From assembly GCA_002338145.1 (NCBI GenBank), contig DDHP01000080.1:417-7900 (forward strand): DNA of 7,484 nucleotides, in the 5' to 3' direction. Below the pieces are notes generated by a model. It worked only from the letters and a program-made list of their open reading frames with translations, was not told the origin of the DNA and did no database searches. This DNA is from Deferribacteraceae bacterium UBA1873. Its GTDB lineage: Bacteria > Chrysiogenota > Deferribacteres > Deferribacterales > Flexistipitaceae. The position numbers were made by a program, and so were the translations under genes. Positions 1-6,765 of this stretch are shown here, in pieces; positions within the stretch are counted from its first letter, which is position 1, and each line of letters opens with the position of its first letter.

Positions 1-5
1 GAAAC

Positions 6-35
6 TTGGATATGTATATATTTTTACTTTATAAT
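6..35 (+). promoter_or_regulatory. Possible glnE promoter
   Basis: A perfect TATAAT at 30-35 lies 18 bp downstream of a weak -35 box, TTGGAT at 6-11, which matches TTGACA only in its first three bases. Transcription would begin near 42 and leave a short leader before glnE. A second TATAAT sits at 51-56, but no good -35 box stands at the right distance. The DNA is AT-rich, so chance matches are likely. The opening bases could also be the 3' end of an upstream gene: one frame stops at 32-34 (a tail ending YIFTL), and two others stay open to 90 and 107. None is long enough to call. Confidence 0.3.
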
Positions 36-61
36 CAGCACCAGTTTCTTTATAATGAGGT

Positions 62-2911
62 ATGGATACAAGTGCAGTATTTACCGATAAGATTAAACGA
101 AATTTAGGTACCAAAGAGTTCGAAAATCTTAAATATCTTTGCAGGCATTCAGAGTTAATTGCCAAATTTCTGCTCAATCATCCGGAGATAATCGATTATT
201 TATACGATAATCTCAATTCCGAACGCAGTGTGGAGACAATATTTAAAAGTAATGAAGACTTGCTGAATTATGAAAATAATGAAGCAGATTTTCTGAAAAA
301 TCTCAGAATTATGAGGATGCGTGAGTATTTATTGATAGCTTATAAAGATATGATTGAAAAAGGCAGTATTAAAGATATAACGGCAAACATCTCATCATTT
401 GCTTCAATCGCTTTAGAAGCTGCCTATAAAAAATCTTATAAAGATTTAATCAGTCAGTATGGAATTCCTCTTAATGAAAATAATAAAGAATGCGCCTTTT
501 GCATTATTGGACTTGGCAAACTGGGAGGCTGGGAGCTTAATTTTTCTTCTGATGTGGATATAATGTTTGTTTATGAAACGGAAAAAGGCAGCACAGAGGG
601 CGGTATTAAAGGCAGTCTGGAAAATCATATGTTTTTCGTAAAACTGGCTGAAAAGATAAAGTATTTTATTTCGGAAAATACCGAAGACGGAATAGTGTAC
701 CGTGTGGATTTAAGGCTCAGGCCGGACGGAGATAAAGGGGCTATTGCACTGCCTTTGAGAAGCTATGAATTATATTACGAATCTTACGGGCAAAGCTGGG
801 AAAGGATGATGCTTCTTAAATCATTGCCGGTAGCGGGTAGTCTGGAGCTGGGGAGAAGATTTTTTGAGGTGGTGAAACCTTTTGTTTTTAAAAAGAGTAT
901 CGATTATAAGCTGATTGATGAATTGTCGAGAATAAAATCAAAGATTAATGAGCGTGTAAAGTATAAAAAAGATAAAATGAATGTCAAGCTGGGAAAAGGC
1001 GGCATAAGGGAGATTGAGTTTATCATTCAGGTGCTGCAGATACTTAATTACTCCAAATACCCGGATGTGTACAGACGTAACAGTCTTGATGCTATACGTA
1101 TTCTGAATGAGTATAATCTGCTTGGAAAAGATGAATCTGTTTTTTTGAGTGAAGCATATATTTTCCTGAGAAAACTGGAGCATATGGCACAGATTGAAAA
1201 GGGGTTGCAGACGCACAGAGTACCTTTTGATTCCCAAGGATTTGATAAATTTCTTGAGCGTTGCGGATATACAGATAAAGAACATTTTTTTAAAGACTAT
1301 GATTATTATACGAGTAATGTAAACCGTATTTTCAATGACATCCTTAAAGAAAACGAAGTAAATCCTGTATCGATAGTTTTTGATGAGGAAATGGGCAATG
1401 AAGATATAGCTGAATATCTTGAAAGCATAGGGATAAAAGATGCAGAAGAGTGTGCCGGGATACTTGCCAAGATTGTCAGCGGCAGAAAATCACGTCCACG
1501 AAGCGCTTCAGAAACCCAGATTCTGGCAAGGCTACTCAGCCTGGTGATAAACGAAGTAAAGACAACTCCCAATCCTTTAACTACACTTGGCTATTTTGAA
1601 AAATTTTTTTCCACGAATAACACTATTCATTTCTTTTTTGATATATTTTGTGAAATGCCGAAGATTTTAAGCAAAATTACCACTATCTTTTCAATCAGCC
1701 CTTATCTCTCCAATATTATCATTAAAAACAATAATATATTGGATTATATTTACGATCCAAAAAATCCTTTTTATAAAGAGGATGAATTATTCGAAATATT
1801 GTACAAAAATATTGAGGATATAGACGATGATGAAGAATACGAATATGACAGTATCAGAAAAAAACATCAGGAATTGTTATTTAACATAAGCTATGCATAT
1901 ATTAACAAAGATATCAATGTGATACAATTTAACAGATCCCTCAGCAAGCTGGCTAAAGCGACTGTAAGGCTGGCTTTTATTAGGGAGGGAAAAAGACTTA
2001 CAAAGAGATTTGGCAAGCCTAAGAATCCTGAGAAAGGAGACTGCGGTTATGCTGTAATAGGGATGGGGAAACTTGGCAGCGAGGAGATGAGTCTGGGAAC
2101 CGATCTTGATATGATAGTTCTTTATGAAGAAGATGGCGAAACTTTATCTTCCAACAGTGTCAGCAATAAGGTTTATTATTCAAAACTTGTCCAGAAGGTG
2201 ATTTCTTTTTTATCCACCATAACGGTTTTCGGTCAGCTCTACAAAATAGATATGAGACTCCGTCCCAGCGGGGCCAGCGGTACACTTGTAACTTCACTGA
2301 AATCTTTTGAAAATTATCAACGGGAAAAAGCAATGACCTGGGAAAAACAATCCATGCTGAGAGCCGATGTGATCTACGCTTCTGCCAGAGGTTTAAGAAC
2401 CCGTTTTGATGAAATCAGAACCAAAAACCTTTTTGATAGAAGTATAACCAAAAAAGAAATTTATGATATACATGAAATGAGACAGCGGATTGAAAAAGAA
2501 AAAGGGACGGGGCTGAGCTTTTATGATATAAAAGCAGGTTTTGGCGGTATAGTAGATATTGAATTTGTTGTACAAATGTTGCAATTGGTTTTTGGATGTG
2601 AATACGATGAAATTCGGGTGACGAATACCCATGATGCACTGCATTCATTAAAGAAACTAAACCTACTTTCAAACCGTGATTTTTACGCTTTGCATAATTG
2701 CTATCTTTTTTACAGAAATCTGGAAAACTTGATTAGAGCTTATCAAAATACCTCTTCTTCAAGACTTCCAAAAGATAAAAATGTGCTTAGTCATATAAGT
2801 ACTTTTTTTGGTTTTAAAGAAAATGGATACGAAAAACTTTTCAAAGAGTATGAAGCAGTCAGAAAAACTGTCAGATCAACATATAACAGAATATTTGAAA
2901 GATACCTATGA
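62..2911 (+). CDS. glnE: Bifunctional glutamine synthetase adenylyltransferase / adenylyl-removing enzyme
   Basis: GlnE adenylylates and deadenylylates a tyrosine of glutamine synthetase in the cytoplasm, under control of PII and glutamine. At 949 residues it is close to the E. coli length (946). Two nucleotidyltransferase domains are visible. The N-terminal, adenylyl-removing half has GLGKLGG at 150-156, the metal pair D164/D166, DLRLRPDG at 216-223 and GGIREIEF at 313-320. The C-terminal, adenylyl-transferring half has GMGKLG at 667-672, the pair D681/D683, DMRLRPSG at 730-737 and GGIVDIEF at 828-835. An acidic linker around 585-595 joins the halves. Both acidic pairs are kept, so both activities are plausible. 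In the second half the usual SSD before the pair reads GTD. The ATG at 62 is the only start available after in-frame stops just upstream. The nearest AGG (58-60) is one base away, too close for a normal ribosome binding site. The stop overlaps the next start (ATGA). Confidence 0.96.
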   Translation: MDTSAVFTDKIKRNLGTKEFENLKYLCRHSELIAKFLLNHPEIIDYLYDNLNSERSVETIFKSNEDLLNYENNEADFLKNLRIMRMREYLLIAYKDMIEKGSIKDITANISSFASIALEAAYKKSYKDLISQYGIPLNENNKECAFCIIGLGKLGGWELNFSSDVDIMFVYETEKGSTEGGIKGSLENHMFFVKLAEKIKYFISENTEDGIVYRVDLRLRPDGDKGAIALPLRSYELYYESYGQSWERMMLLKSLPVAGSLELGRRFFEVVKPFVFKKSIDYKLIDELSRIKSKINERVKYKKDKMNVKLGKGGIREIEFIIQVLQILNYSKYPDVYRRNSLDAIRILNEYNLLGKDESVFLSEAYIFLRKLEHMAQIEKGLQTHRVPFDSQGFDKFLERCGYTDKEHFFKDYDYYTSNVNRIFNDILKENEVNPVSIVFDEEMGNEDIAEYLESIGIKDAEECAGILAKIVSGRKSRPRSASETQILARLLSLVINEVKTTPNPLTTLGYFEKFFSTNNTIHFFFDIFCEMPKILSKITTIFSISPYLSNIIIKNNNILDYIYDPKNPFYKEDELFEILYKNIEDIDDDEEYEYDSIRKKHQELLFNISYAYINKDINVIQFNRSLSKLAKATVRLAFIREGKRLTKRFGKPKNPEKGDCGYAVIGMGKLGSEEMSLGTDLDMIVLYEEDGETLSSNSVSNKVYYSKLVQKVISFLSTITVFGQLYKIDMRLRPSGASGTLVTSLKSFENYQREKAMTWEKQSMLRADVIYASARGLRTRFDEIRTKNLFDRSITKKEIYDIHEMRQRIEKEKGTGLSFYDIKAGFGGIVDIEFVVQMLQLVFGCEYDEIRVTNTHDALHSLKKLNLLSNRDFYALHNCYLFYRNLENLIRAYQNTSSSRLPKDKNVLSHISTFFGFKENGYEKLFKEYEAVRKTVRSTYNRIFERYL

Positions 2912-3462
2912 AATCTGTAATTGCAGTTCTTGACTATGATGTTTTCTACGATTCATTATGGGAAACTGCGGAATATGCAGCCTCTTTTAATGTGAAAATT
3001 TGGCTCAGAATCAAAAACAGGGATACAAAGTTAATCTATGAAATAGCCTTGCACCTCAGAAAATTTTTGCCGGAAAGTTATCTTATACTGTCTGAGCGCC
3101 CGGATATTGCCACGATATGTTTTTTTGACGGCGTTCATCTGAATTCACATTGTTATCCGCCGGATAAAGTGAAACAAAATTTTCCTGAACTGGATATCGG
3201 GTATTCAGCCCATAGTCTGGAGGAAATATATAGTGTGTATGCGAATTATTATACGTTAAGCCCTGTTTTTCAAACAAAAAAAGAGTTTGAAGTCAAGCCG
3301 CTGGGCGCTGTGAATGTAAGCCGGACACGAAAAAAAATTTATGCCCTGGGCGGTGTAAACTCTAATAATATAGGTTTGTTGCAGGGAAAGGGATTTTACG
3401 GTGTTGCCGGTATTTCCCTCATCAGTGAGCTGGATAATATAAAAAAATATGTTTATCCCTGA
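2908..3462 (+). CDS. ThiE/TenI-family TIM-barrel protein, probably not an active thiamin-phosphate synthase
   Basis: The 184-residue protein has the ThiE/TenI pattern: LRIK 33-36 (the QyRdK region), DGVHL 74-78, GYSAHS 98-103, SPVFQT 118-123, ALGGV 146-150 and YGVAGIS 164-170. ThiE joins the thiamin pyrimidine and thiazole units, while TenI is a related thiazole tautomerase. Residues expected for ThiE chemistry are missing. The Asn-Asp of the 'iiNDr' motif reads Ser62-Glu63 (ILSERPDIA), and the GQ-D segment after GVHL is replaced by NSHCYPP, losing the usual aspartate. The TenI catalytic histidine in the H-VFET segment is also not evident, since the protein has SPVFQT. It is shorter than ThiE (about 200-220). 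The ATG overlaps the glnE stop by 4 bp, so translation is probably coupled. No other thiamin gene is present. The fold is fairly sure; the function is open and could be a substrate-binding relative or a divergent enzyme. Confidence 0.85.
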   Translation: MKSVIAVLDYDVFYDSLWETAEYAASFNVKIWLRIKNRDTKLIYEIALHLRKFLPESYLILSERPDIATICFFDGVHLNSHCYPPDKVKQNFPELDIGYSAHSLEEIYSVYANYYTLSPVFQTKKEFEVKPLGAVNVSRTRKKIYALGGVNSNNIGLLQGKGFYGVAGISLISELDNIKKYVYP

Positions 3463-3466
3463 TAAC
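3441..3466 (-). terminator. Weak terminator candidate for the iclR-family gene
   Basis: Read on the minus strand, the end of the regulator gene carries TTATC-AGG-GATAA (3465-3453), a 5-bp stem with a 3-base loop, followed after a few bases by seven T (3447-3441). The stem is short and AT-rich, so this is a weak candidate. No better terminator is seen for either of the two convergent genes. Confidence 0.22.
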
Positions 3467-4238
3467 CCAGTCTCTTTGAAATTTCCTTAGCATATTTTCT
3501 GAGGACAGGTAAAATCTCATCGTACATTTTTTTGTCTGTCATTCTGGATGCAGGTCCGCTGGCGCTTAATGCTGAAACCGGAACCCCAAGATAGTCCTTT
3601 ACCGGAACAGCAATGCATCTTACTTCTTCTTCAAATTCTTCATTATCAATGGCATAATCTACTTCACCTATTTTTCTCAAGTGAGATTTTAATACAGGAA
3701 GAGATGTAATGGTATTTTCTGTATATTTTCTCAGCCTGGCGCCCATATAAATTTTGTTAATTTCCTCTTCGGAAGCATATGCCAGCTGAACTTTTCCTAT
3801 AGCTGTGCAGTAAGCAGGGACATCTCTGCCAACTCGGGAAACAATTCTAACAGTTTGCGGTGCTTCCACAATATCCAGATATATTACGCTGCCTTCTCTG
3901 AGAATTCCTATGTATACCGATTCATTGATTTTTTCTACGATTTTTTCCATAAAAGGTTTTGAAAGCTTTAATATACCCAGCTTGTTTATAAATTTTTGTC
4001 CCAGGTTGAAAATTCCTATACCCAGCCTGTAGTTTTCAGTATTCAAATTTTGCTCTATGTAACCTCTGGATTCCAGCGTAGCCAAAAGCCTGAAAACGTT
4101 ATTTTTATGAAGTCCGAGAGTTTTGCTTAATTCAGTTACCCCGAACTCTTCCTTTTTTTCAGATGTCCTGAATACTTCGAAAAGCTCCAGTGCATGTTGT
4201 ACAGATTGTACTGGTTTTACATTTGTTTTATATGGCAT
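3453..4238 (-). CDS. IclR-family transcriptional regulator
   Basis: This 261-residue protein has the standard IclR plan. A winged helix-turn-helix spans about 10-75 (SVQHALELFEVF, then GVTELSKTLGLHKNNVFRLL and LESRGYIEQ, then the wing NYRLG). An effector-binding domain spans about 85-258, with the conserved segments PAYCTAIGKV (141-150), DNEEFEEEVRCIAVPV (198-213) and SALSASGPASR (222-232). IclR proteins bind palindromic operators as dimers and respond to small organic ligands, often aromatic or central-carbon compounds. The ligand cannot be read from sequence. The start is well supported: AAGGAGA (4250-4244) lies five bases before the ATG. The gene is divergent from feoB across 284 bp and overlaps the TenI-like gene by 10 bp at the 3' end. 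No catabolic operon is adjacent, so its target is either itself, feo, or a distant locus. Confidence 0.93.
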   Translation of the reverse strand: MPYKTNVKPVQSVQHALELFEVFRTSEKKEEFGVTELSKTLGLHKNNVFRLLATLESRGYIEQNLNTENYRLGIGIFNLGQKFINKLGILKLSKPFMEKIVEKINESVYIGILREGSVIYLDIVEAPQTVRIVSRVGRDVPAYCTAIGKVQLAYASEEEINKIYMGARLRKYTENTITSLPVLKSHLRKIGEVDYAIDNEEFEEEVRCIAVPVKDYLGVPVSALSASGPASRMTDKKMYDEILPVLRKYAKEISKRLGYQG

Positions 4239-4308
4239 TGTAATCTCCTTTTAAAATCGACTAAAAAAATATAACACTTTTTTGATTTTATAAAAATCTT
4301 GTTTAAAT

Positions 4309-4337
4309 TCTCTAATTCTTATTTTTCCTTTTGTCAA
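4309..4337 (-). promoter_or_regulatory. Putative promoter of the iclR-family gene
   Basis: On the minus strand a perfect TTGACA (4337-4332) is followed after 17 bp by TAGAGA (4314-4309), a poor -10 box with three of six matches. A better -10-like TATAAA lies further down at 4292-4287 but lacks a matching -35. Either would give a 5' leader of several tens of bases before the start at 4238. The -35 box is part of a 9-base element that recurs inverted at the feo promoter. Confidence 0.35.
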
Positions 4338-4378
4338 CAATAAACTGGCACAAATACTTATCAATTATATCACATGTA

Positions 4379-4404
4379 TGATAATAATGATATTTAATTA
4401 AATA
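4379..4404 (+). promoter_or_regulatory. Partial Fur-box-like site and AT palindrome upstream of feo
   Basis: TGATAAT at 4379-4385 is one perfect half of the Fur 7-1-7 motif; the second half (4387-4393) is poor. Aligned to the 19-base Fur box, 4380-4398 matches at 13 positions. An overlapping perfect 14-base palindrome, TATTTAATTAAATA, lies at 4391-4404. It lies about 20 bp upstream of the feo -35 box. Such matches arise easily in DNA this AT-rich, so this is a suggestion only. Confidence 0.25.
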
Positions 4405-4421
4405 ATTTTGAAATAAAAGTG

Positions 4422-4450
4422 TTGACAATTTTGTTAGCAACATCTAACTT
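4422..4450 (+). promoter_or_regulatory. Putative feoB-feoA-rseC promoter
   Basis: A perfect TTGACA at 4422-4427 is followed, with a 17-bp spacer, by TAACTT at 4445-4450, a weak -10 box. An alternative TCTAAC at 4443-4448 has four of six matches with a 15-bp spacer. Transcription would start near 4455-4458, giving a leader of about 65-70 bases that contains a stem-loop. A strong -35 with a weak -10 is common where an activator or repressor sets output. Confidence 0.42.
4433..4448. promoter_or_regulatory. Candidate operator, inverted repeat GTTAG-N6-CTAAC
   Basis: The arms GTTAG (4433-4437) and CTAAC (4444-4448) are perfect inverted copies separated by six bases. They fill the spacer and overlap the -10 region of the feo promoter, the usual place for a repressor. 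The TTAG/CTAA core and its six-base gap resemble half-site spacing in operators of the DtxR/IdeR/MntR metalloregulators, which would suit an iron transporter. The regulator's identity is inference, and no such regulator is encoded in the window. Confidence 0.4.
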
Positions 4451-4464
4451 TCAGTTTGATATTT

Positions 4465-4500
4465 CAAGTTTCGCATTTTATTAAGTAATTGTGAAACTTG
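4465..4500 (+). promoter_or_regulatory. Stem-loop in the feoB leader
   Basis: CAAGTTTCGC (4465-4474) pairs with GTGAAACTTG (4491-4500) over ten positions, nine Watson-Crick and one G-U, enclosing a 16-base AT-rich loop. It ends 11 bases before the AGAGGAG ribosome binding site of feoB (4511-4517). No U-run follows, so it is not a simple terminator. It could be an mRNA structure affecting stability or translation, or a DNA operator. It does not match a riboswitch that I recognise. Confidence 0.4.
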
Positions 4501-4522
4501 TGTTGTTGAAAGAGGAGCGGAA

Positions 4523-6466
4523 ATGTCAGATAACAGTATGTACAAAATACTTCTTGTGGGCAACCCCAATGTGGGAAAGAGTGCCCTCTTTTATAAACTA
4601 ACTGGTAAATATGCTTCTGTATCCAATTATCCCGGCACAACGGTGAGCATAACCTCAGGTAAAATGAGTATCGGGGAACATCATGAAGTGGAGATTATAG
4701 ATACACCGGGATTTTACAATATGATGACGATAACGGAAGAGGAAAAGGTCACAAAGCAGATAATTTTGGATGAGCATCCTGATGCTGTTGTACATGTGGT
4801 GGATGCAAAGAATATTGAACGGATGCTTCCTCTGACATTGCAGCTGATAGAGGCAGATCTGCCTGTGATACTCGTATTGAATATGTTTGATGAGTTGAAA
4901 AATCGCGGGATGGATATTCAGATTTCTCACCTTGAGCATGATTTGGGTATCCCTGTTGTGGAGACTGTTGCAATTAAAGGCGAAGGTGTCAGTAATCTTA
5001 TTTCACGGATTACCAGTGTTGCTGAAGGCCGGTATACGTACGAAAAACTGAATGTTAATTACGGAGAAAAACTGGAAGAAAAAATTGCGGGGATTCAGTC
5101 TCTTCTGAAAGGTGAGTACGCAATTTCGAAAAGAAGTATAGCGCTACTGGCTTTACAGAATGACAGCGATATTTTAACGCATATAAAAAATGAGCCAGAA
5201 TTTAATAAAATCAAAAAGATTGTCGGTGAGGAAGATGCTGCAGAAATAAGCTTATCCATTTCGCATGTTTTGCATAATCTGGCATCATCAATTATAAAAG
5301 AGCACATCAAAAATAGTACTAAGAAGCAAAAGAACTCTTTTCAGAGTTTTGCTGATAAAGTTACGTTCCACCCGGTGTTCAGTCTTATTATTGTGGCAAT
5401 AATTCTTTATTATGGATTTTACAAGTTTGTCGGGCAGTTCGGAGCGGGTTTTCTTGTGGATTTTATTGAGGTCAACATATTTGAAAATTACATAAATCCT
5501 TCCGTGAATAGCTTCTTTCGAAGTATTTTGGGTGATACGATATTTTTTAACCTGTTTGCCGGCGAATACGGCATTATTACACTGGGACTCAGGTATGCTA
5601 TAGCAATTGTTCTGCCCGTTGTGTCAACGTTTTTTCTGCTTTTCTCGGTTATTGAGGATTCAGGTTATCTTGTCAGGCTGTCAATGTCGCTCGACAGAAT
5701 GTTTAAGAAGATAGGCCTTTCAGGACGGTCCGTTATTCCTCTTATTCTCGGTTTGGGGTGCGGTACAATGGCCACCATTGTGACCCGTACACTGGAAACG
5801 AAAAGAGAACGTTTTGTCGTTACTTTTCTTCTGGCTCTTACCATCCCGTGTTCAGCACAGCTCGGTGTAATATTGGGGATTCTCGGAGTATCGTTTACTG
5901 CTCTGGCTATATGGTTTGTTACGATACTTATTGTTTTTATATTTGCAGGTTTTGTTCTGAATAGATATACAAAAGGAGAGCCAGCCACATTTTTTATGGA
6001 GATTCCACCTATAAGGTGGCCGAAAATCGGTAATGTGCTGGCAAAGACATTTAACCGGCTCAAATGGTATGCTTTGGAGGTAATTCCTATCTTTGTTTAC
6101 GCCAGTATTCTGATTTGGGTGGGCAAAATTACCAAAATTTTTGAATTACTGACGGGATTACTGGCTTATCCGGCGAACTGGGCAGGATTGCCGGATAAAA
6201 TGGGTGAAATATTTTTATACGGTTTTTTCAGAAGGGATTTCGGTGCAGCCGGGATGTATGATCTGACTGATGTAATGACATTGAGAGAATTGACTGTGGC
6301 TACAGTGATATTGACTCTGTTCGTACCGTGTATTGCACAGTTTTCCGTCATGATCAAAGAGCGGGGGACAAAAACCGCAGTTATGATTTTTTTGGCAGTG
6401 ATACCCTTTGCATTCCTGGTGGGAACGATTCTTAACCAAATTTTATTATTCTGGGGTATGGCTTGA
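4523..6466 (+). CDS. feoB: Ferrous iron transporter FeoB
   Basis: FeoB imports Fe(II) across the inner membrane. The 647-residue protein has an N-terminal GTPase domain: G1 GNPNVGKS 13-20, the G2 region NYPGTT 35-40, G3 DTPG 60-63, G4 NMFD 120-123 and G5-like AIKGEG 150-155. A helical, GDI-like region follows (about 180-265), then a polytopic membrane domain (about 285-645) with two gate repeats. Cysteines lie at C413 (GLGCGTMA), C443 (IPCSAQ) and C603 (VPCIAQ). The first gate reads GCGTM where E. coli-type FeoB has GCNVP, so this is a variant class. It is shorter than E. coli FeoB (773) but within the family range. GAGGAG at 4512-4517, five bases before the ATG, supports the start. The gene leads an operon with feoA and rseC behind a promoter carrying a possible metalloregulator operator. 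Confidence 0.96.
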   Translation: MSDNSMYKILLVGNPNVGKSALFYKLTGKYASVSNYPGTTVSITSGKMSIGEHHEVEIIDTPGFYNMMTITEEEKVTKQIILDEHPDAVVHVVDAKNIERMLPLTLQLIEADLPVILVLNMFDELKNRGMDIQISHLEHDLGIPVVETVAIKGEGVSNLISRITSVAEGRYTYEKLNVNYGEKLEEKIAGIQSLLKGEYAISKRSIALLALQNDSDILTHIKNEPEFNKIKKIVGEEDAAEISLSISHVLHNLASSIIKEHIKNSTKKQKNSFQSFADKVTFHPVFSLIIVAIILYYGFYKFVGQFGAGFLVDFIEVNIFENYINPSVNSFFRSILGDTIFFNLFAGEYGIITLGLRYAIAIVLPVVSTFFLLFSVIEDSGYLVRLSMSLDRMFKKIGLSGRSVIPLILGLGCGTMATIVTRTLETKRERFVVTFLLALTIPCSAQLGVILGILGVSFTALAIWFVTILIVFIFAGFVLNRYTKGEPATFFMEIPPIRWPKIGNVLAKTFNRLKWYALEVIPIFVYASILIWVGKITKIFELLTGLLAYPANWAGLPDKMGEIFLYGFFRRDFGAAGMYDLTDVMTLRELTVATVILTLFVPCIAQFSVMIKERGTKTAVMIFLAVIPFAFLVGTILNQILLFWGMA

Positions 6467-6765
6467 AAAAAAGAATGAGAATGAGAAATAGAAATCGAAA
6501 AGGCGGCTTTGAGAGTACCGCTGATTCAGGCAGGATGAGACTTATGGAAGCCACGATTGGTGATAAATATATTGTAGAAAGTATCGATAAAGATGATCCG
6601 GCAATATTGCGTAAACTTTGTTCCATGGGCATACTGCCGGGAGTGGAAGTGATTGTCAGACGTAAAAAACCTACTATAATATTTGAGGTATACCACAGCC
6701 GTTTTGCTGTCGATAAATTGATAGGAGACAAAATTTATGTCAAACAGCTACACTCACACCGCTAA
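6463..6765 (+). CDS. feoA: FeoA-family SH3-like partner of FeoB
   Basis: FeoA is a small cytoplasmic SH3-like protein needed for FeoB activity. Recognisable parts are GDKYIVESI (about 33-41), LRKLCSMGILPGVEVIV (49-65) and a C-terminal strand region ending in LIGDKIYVKQL. The coordinates give the full open frame from a TTG whose TTGA overlaps the feoB stop, 100 codons in all. The start is uncertain. Typical FeoA is about 75 residues and begins as M25 does here (ATG at 6535, MRLMEATIGDK), which would give 76 residues with AGG at 6528-6530 upstream. The first 24 residues are very basic (KKRMRMRNRNRK) and arise partly from AGAATG/AGAAAT tandem repeats. They are either a real N-terminal tail or untranslated spacer. 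The 3' end overlaps rseC by 29 bp. The order feoB then feoA is the reverse of E. coli. Confidence 0.88.
   Translation: MKKRMRMRNRNRKGGFESTADSGRMRLMEATIGDKYIVESIDKDDPAILRKLCSMGILPGVEVIVRRKKPTIIFEVYHSRFAVDKLIGDKIYVKQLHSHR

Noticed and set aside
1..107. Partial 3' end of an upstream gene overlapping glnE
   Set aside because: Three frames are open for 11 to 35 codons at the window edge, too short to tell coding from chance, and none gives a recognisable tail.
938..1285. A 115-codon minus-strand frame inside glnE
   Set aside because: It is fully antisense to a well-conserved stretch of glnE, lacks a recognisable domain, and is explained by the codon pattern of the real gene.
4239..4522. A known riboswitch or small RNA in the divergent region
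   Set aside because: Apart from the single stem-loop at 4465-4500 no multi-helix fold or conserved aptamer motif could be recognised.
5665..6063. A 132-codon minus-strand frame inside feoB
   Set aside because: It is antisense to the FeoB membrane domain and shows no domain or ribosome binding site.
6432..6731. A 99-codon minus-strand frame across the feoB-feoA junction
   Set aside because: It is antisense to feoA and shows no recognisable domain. The sense frame clearly encodes FeoA.
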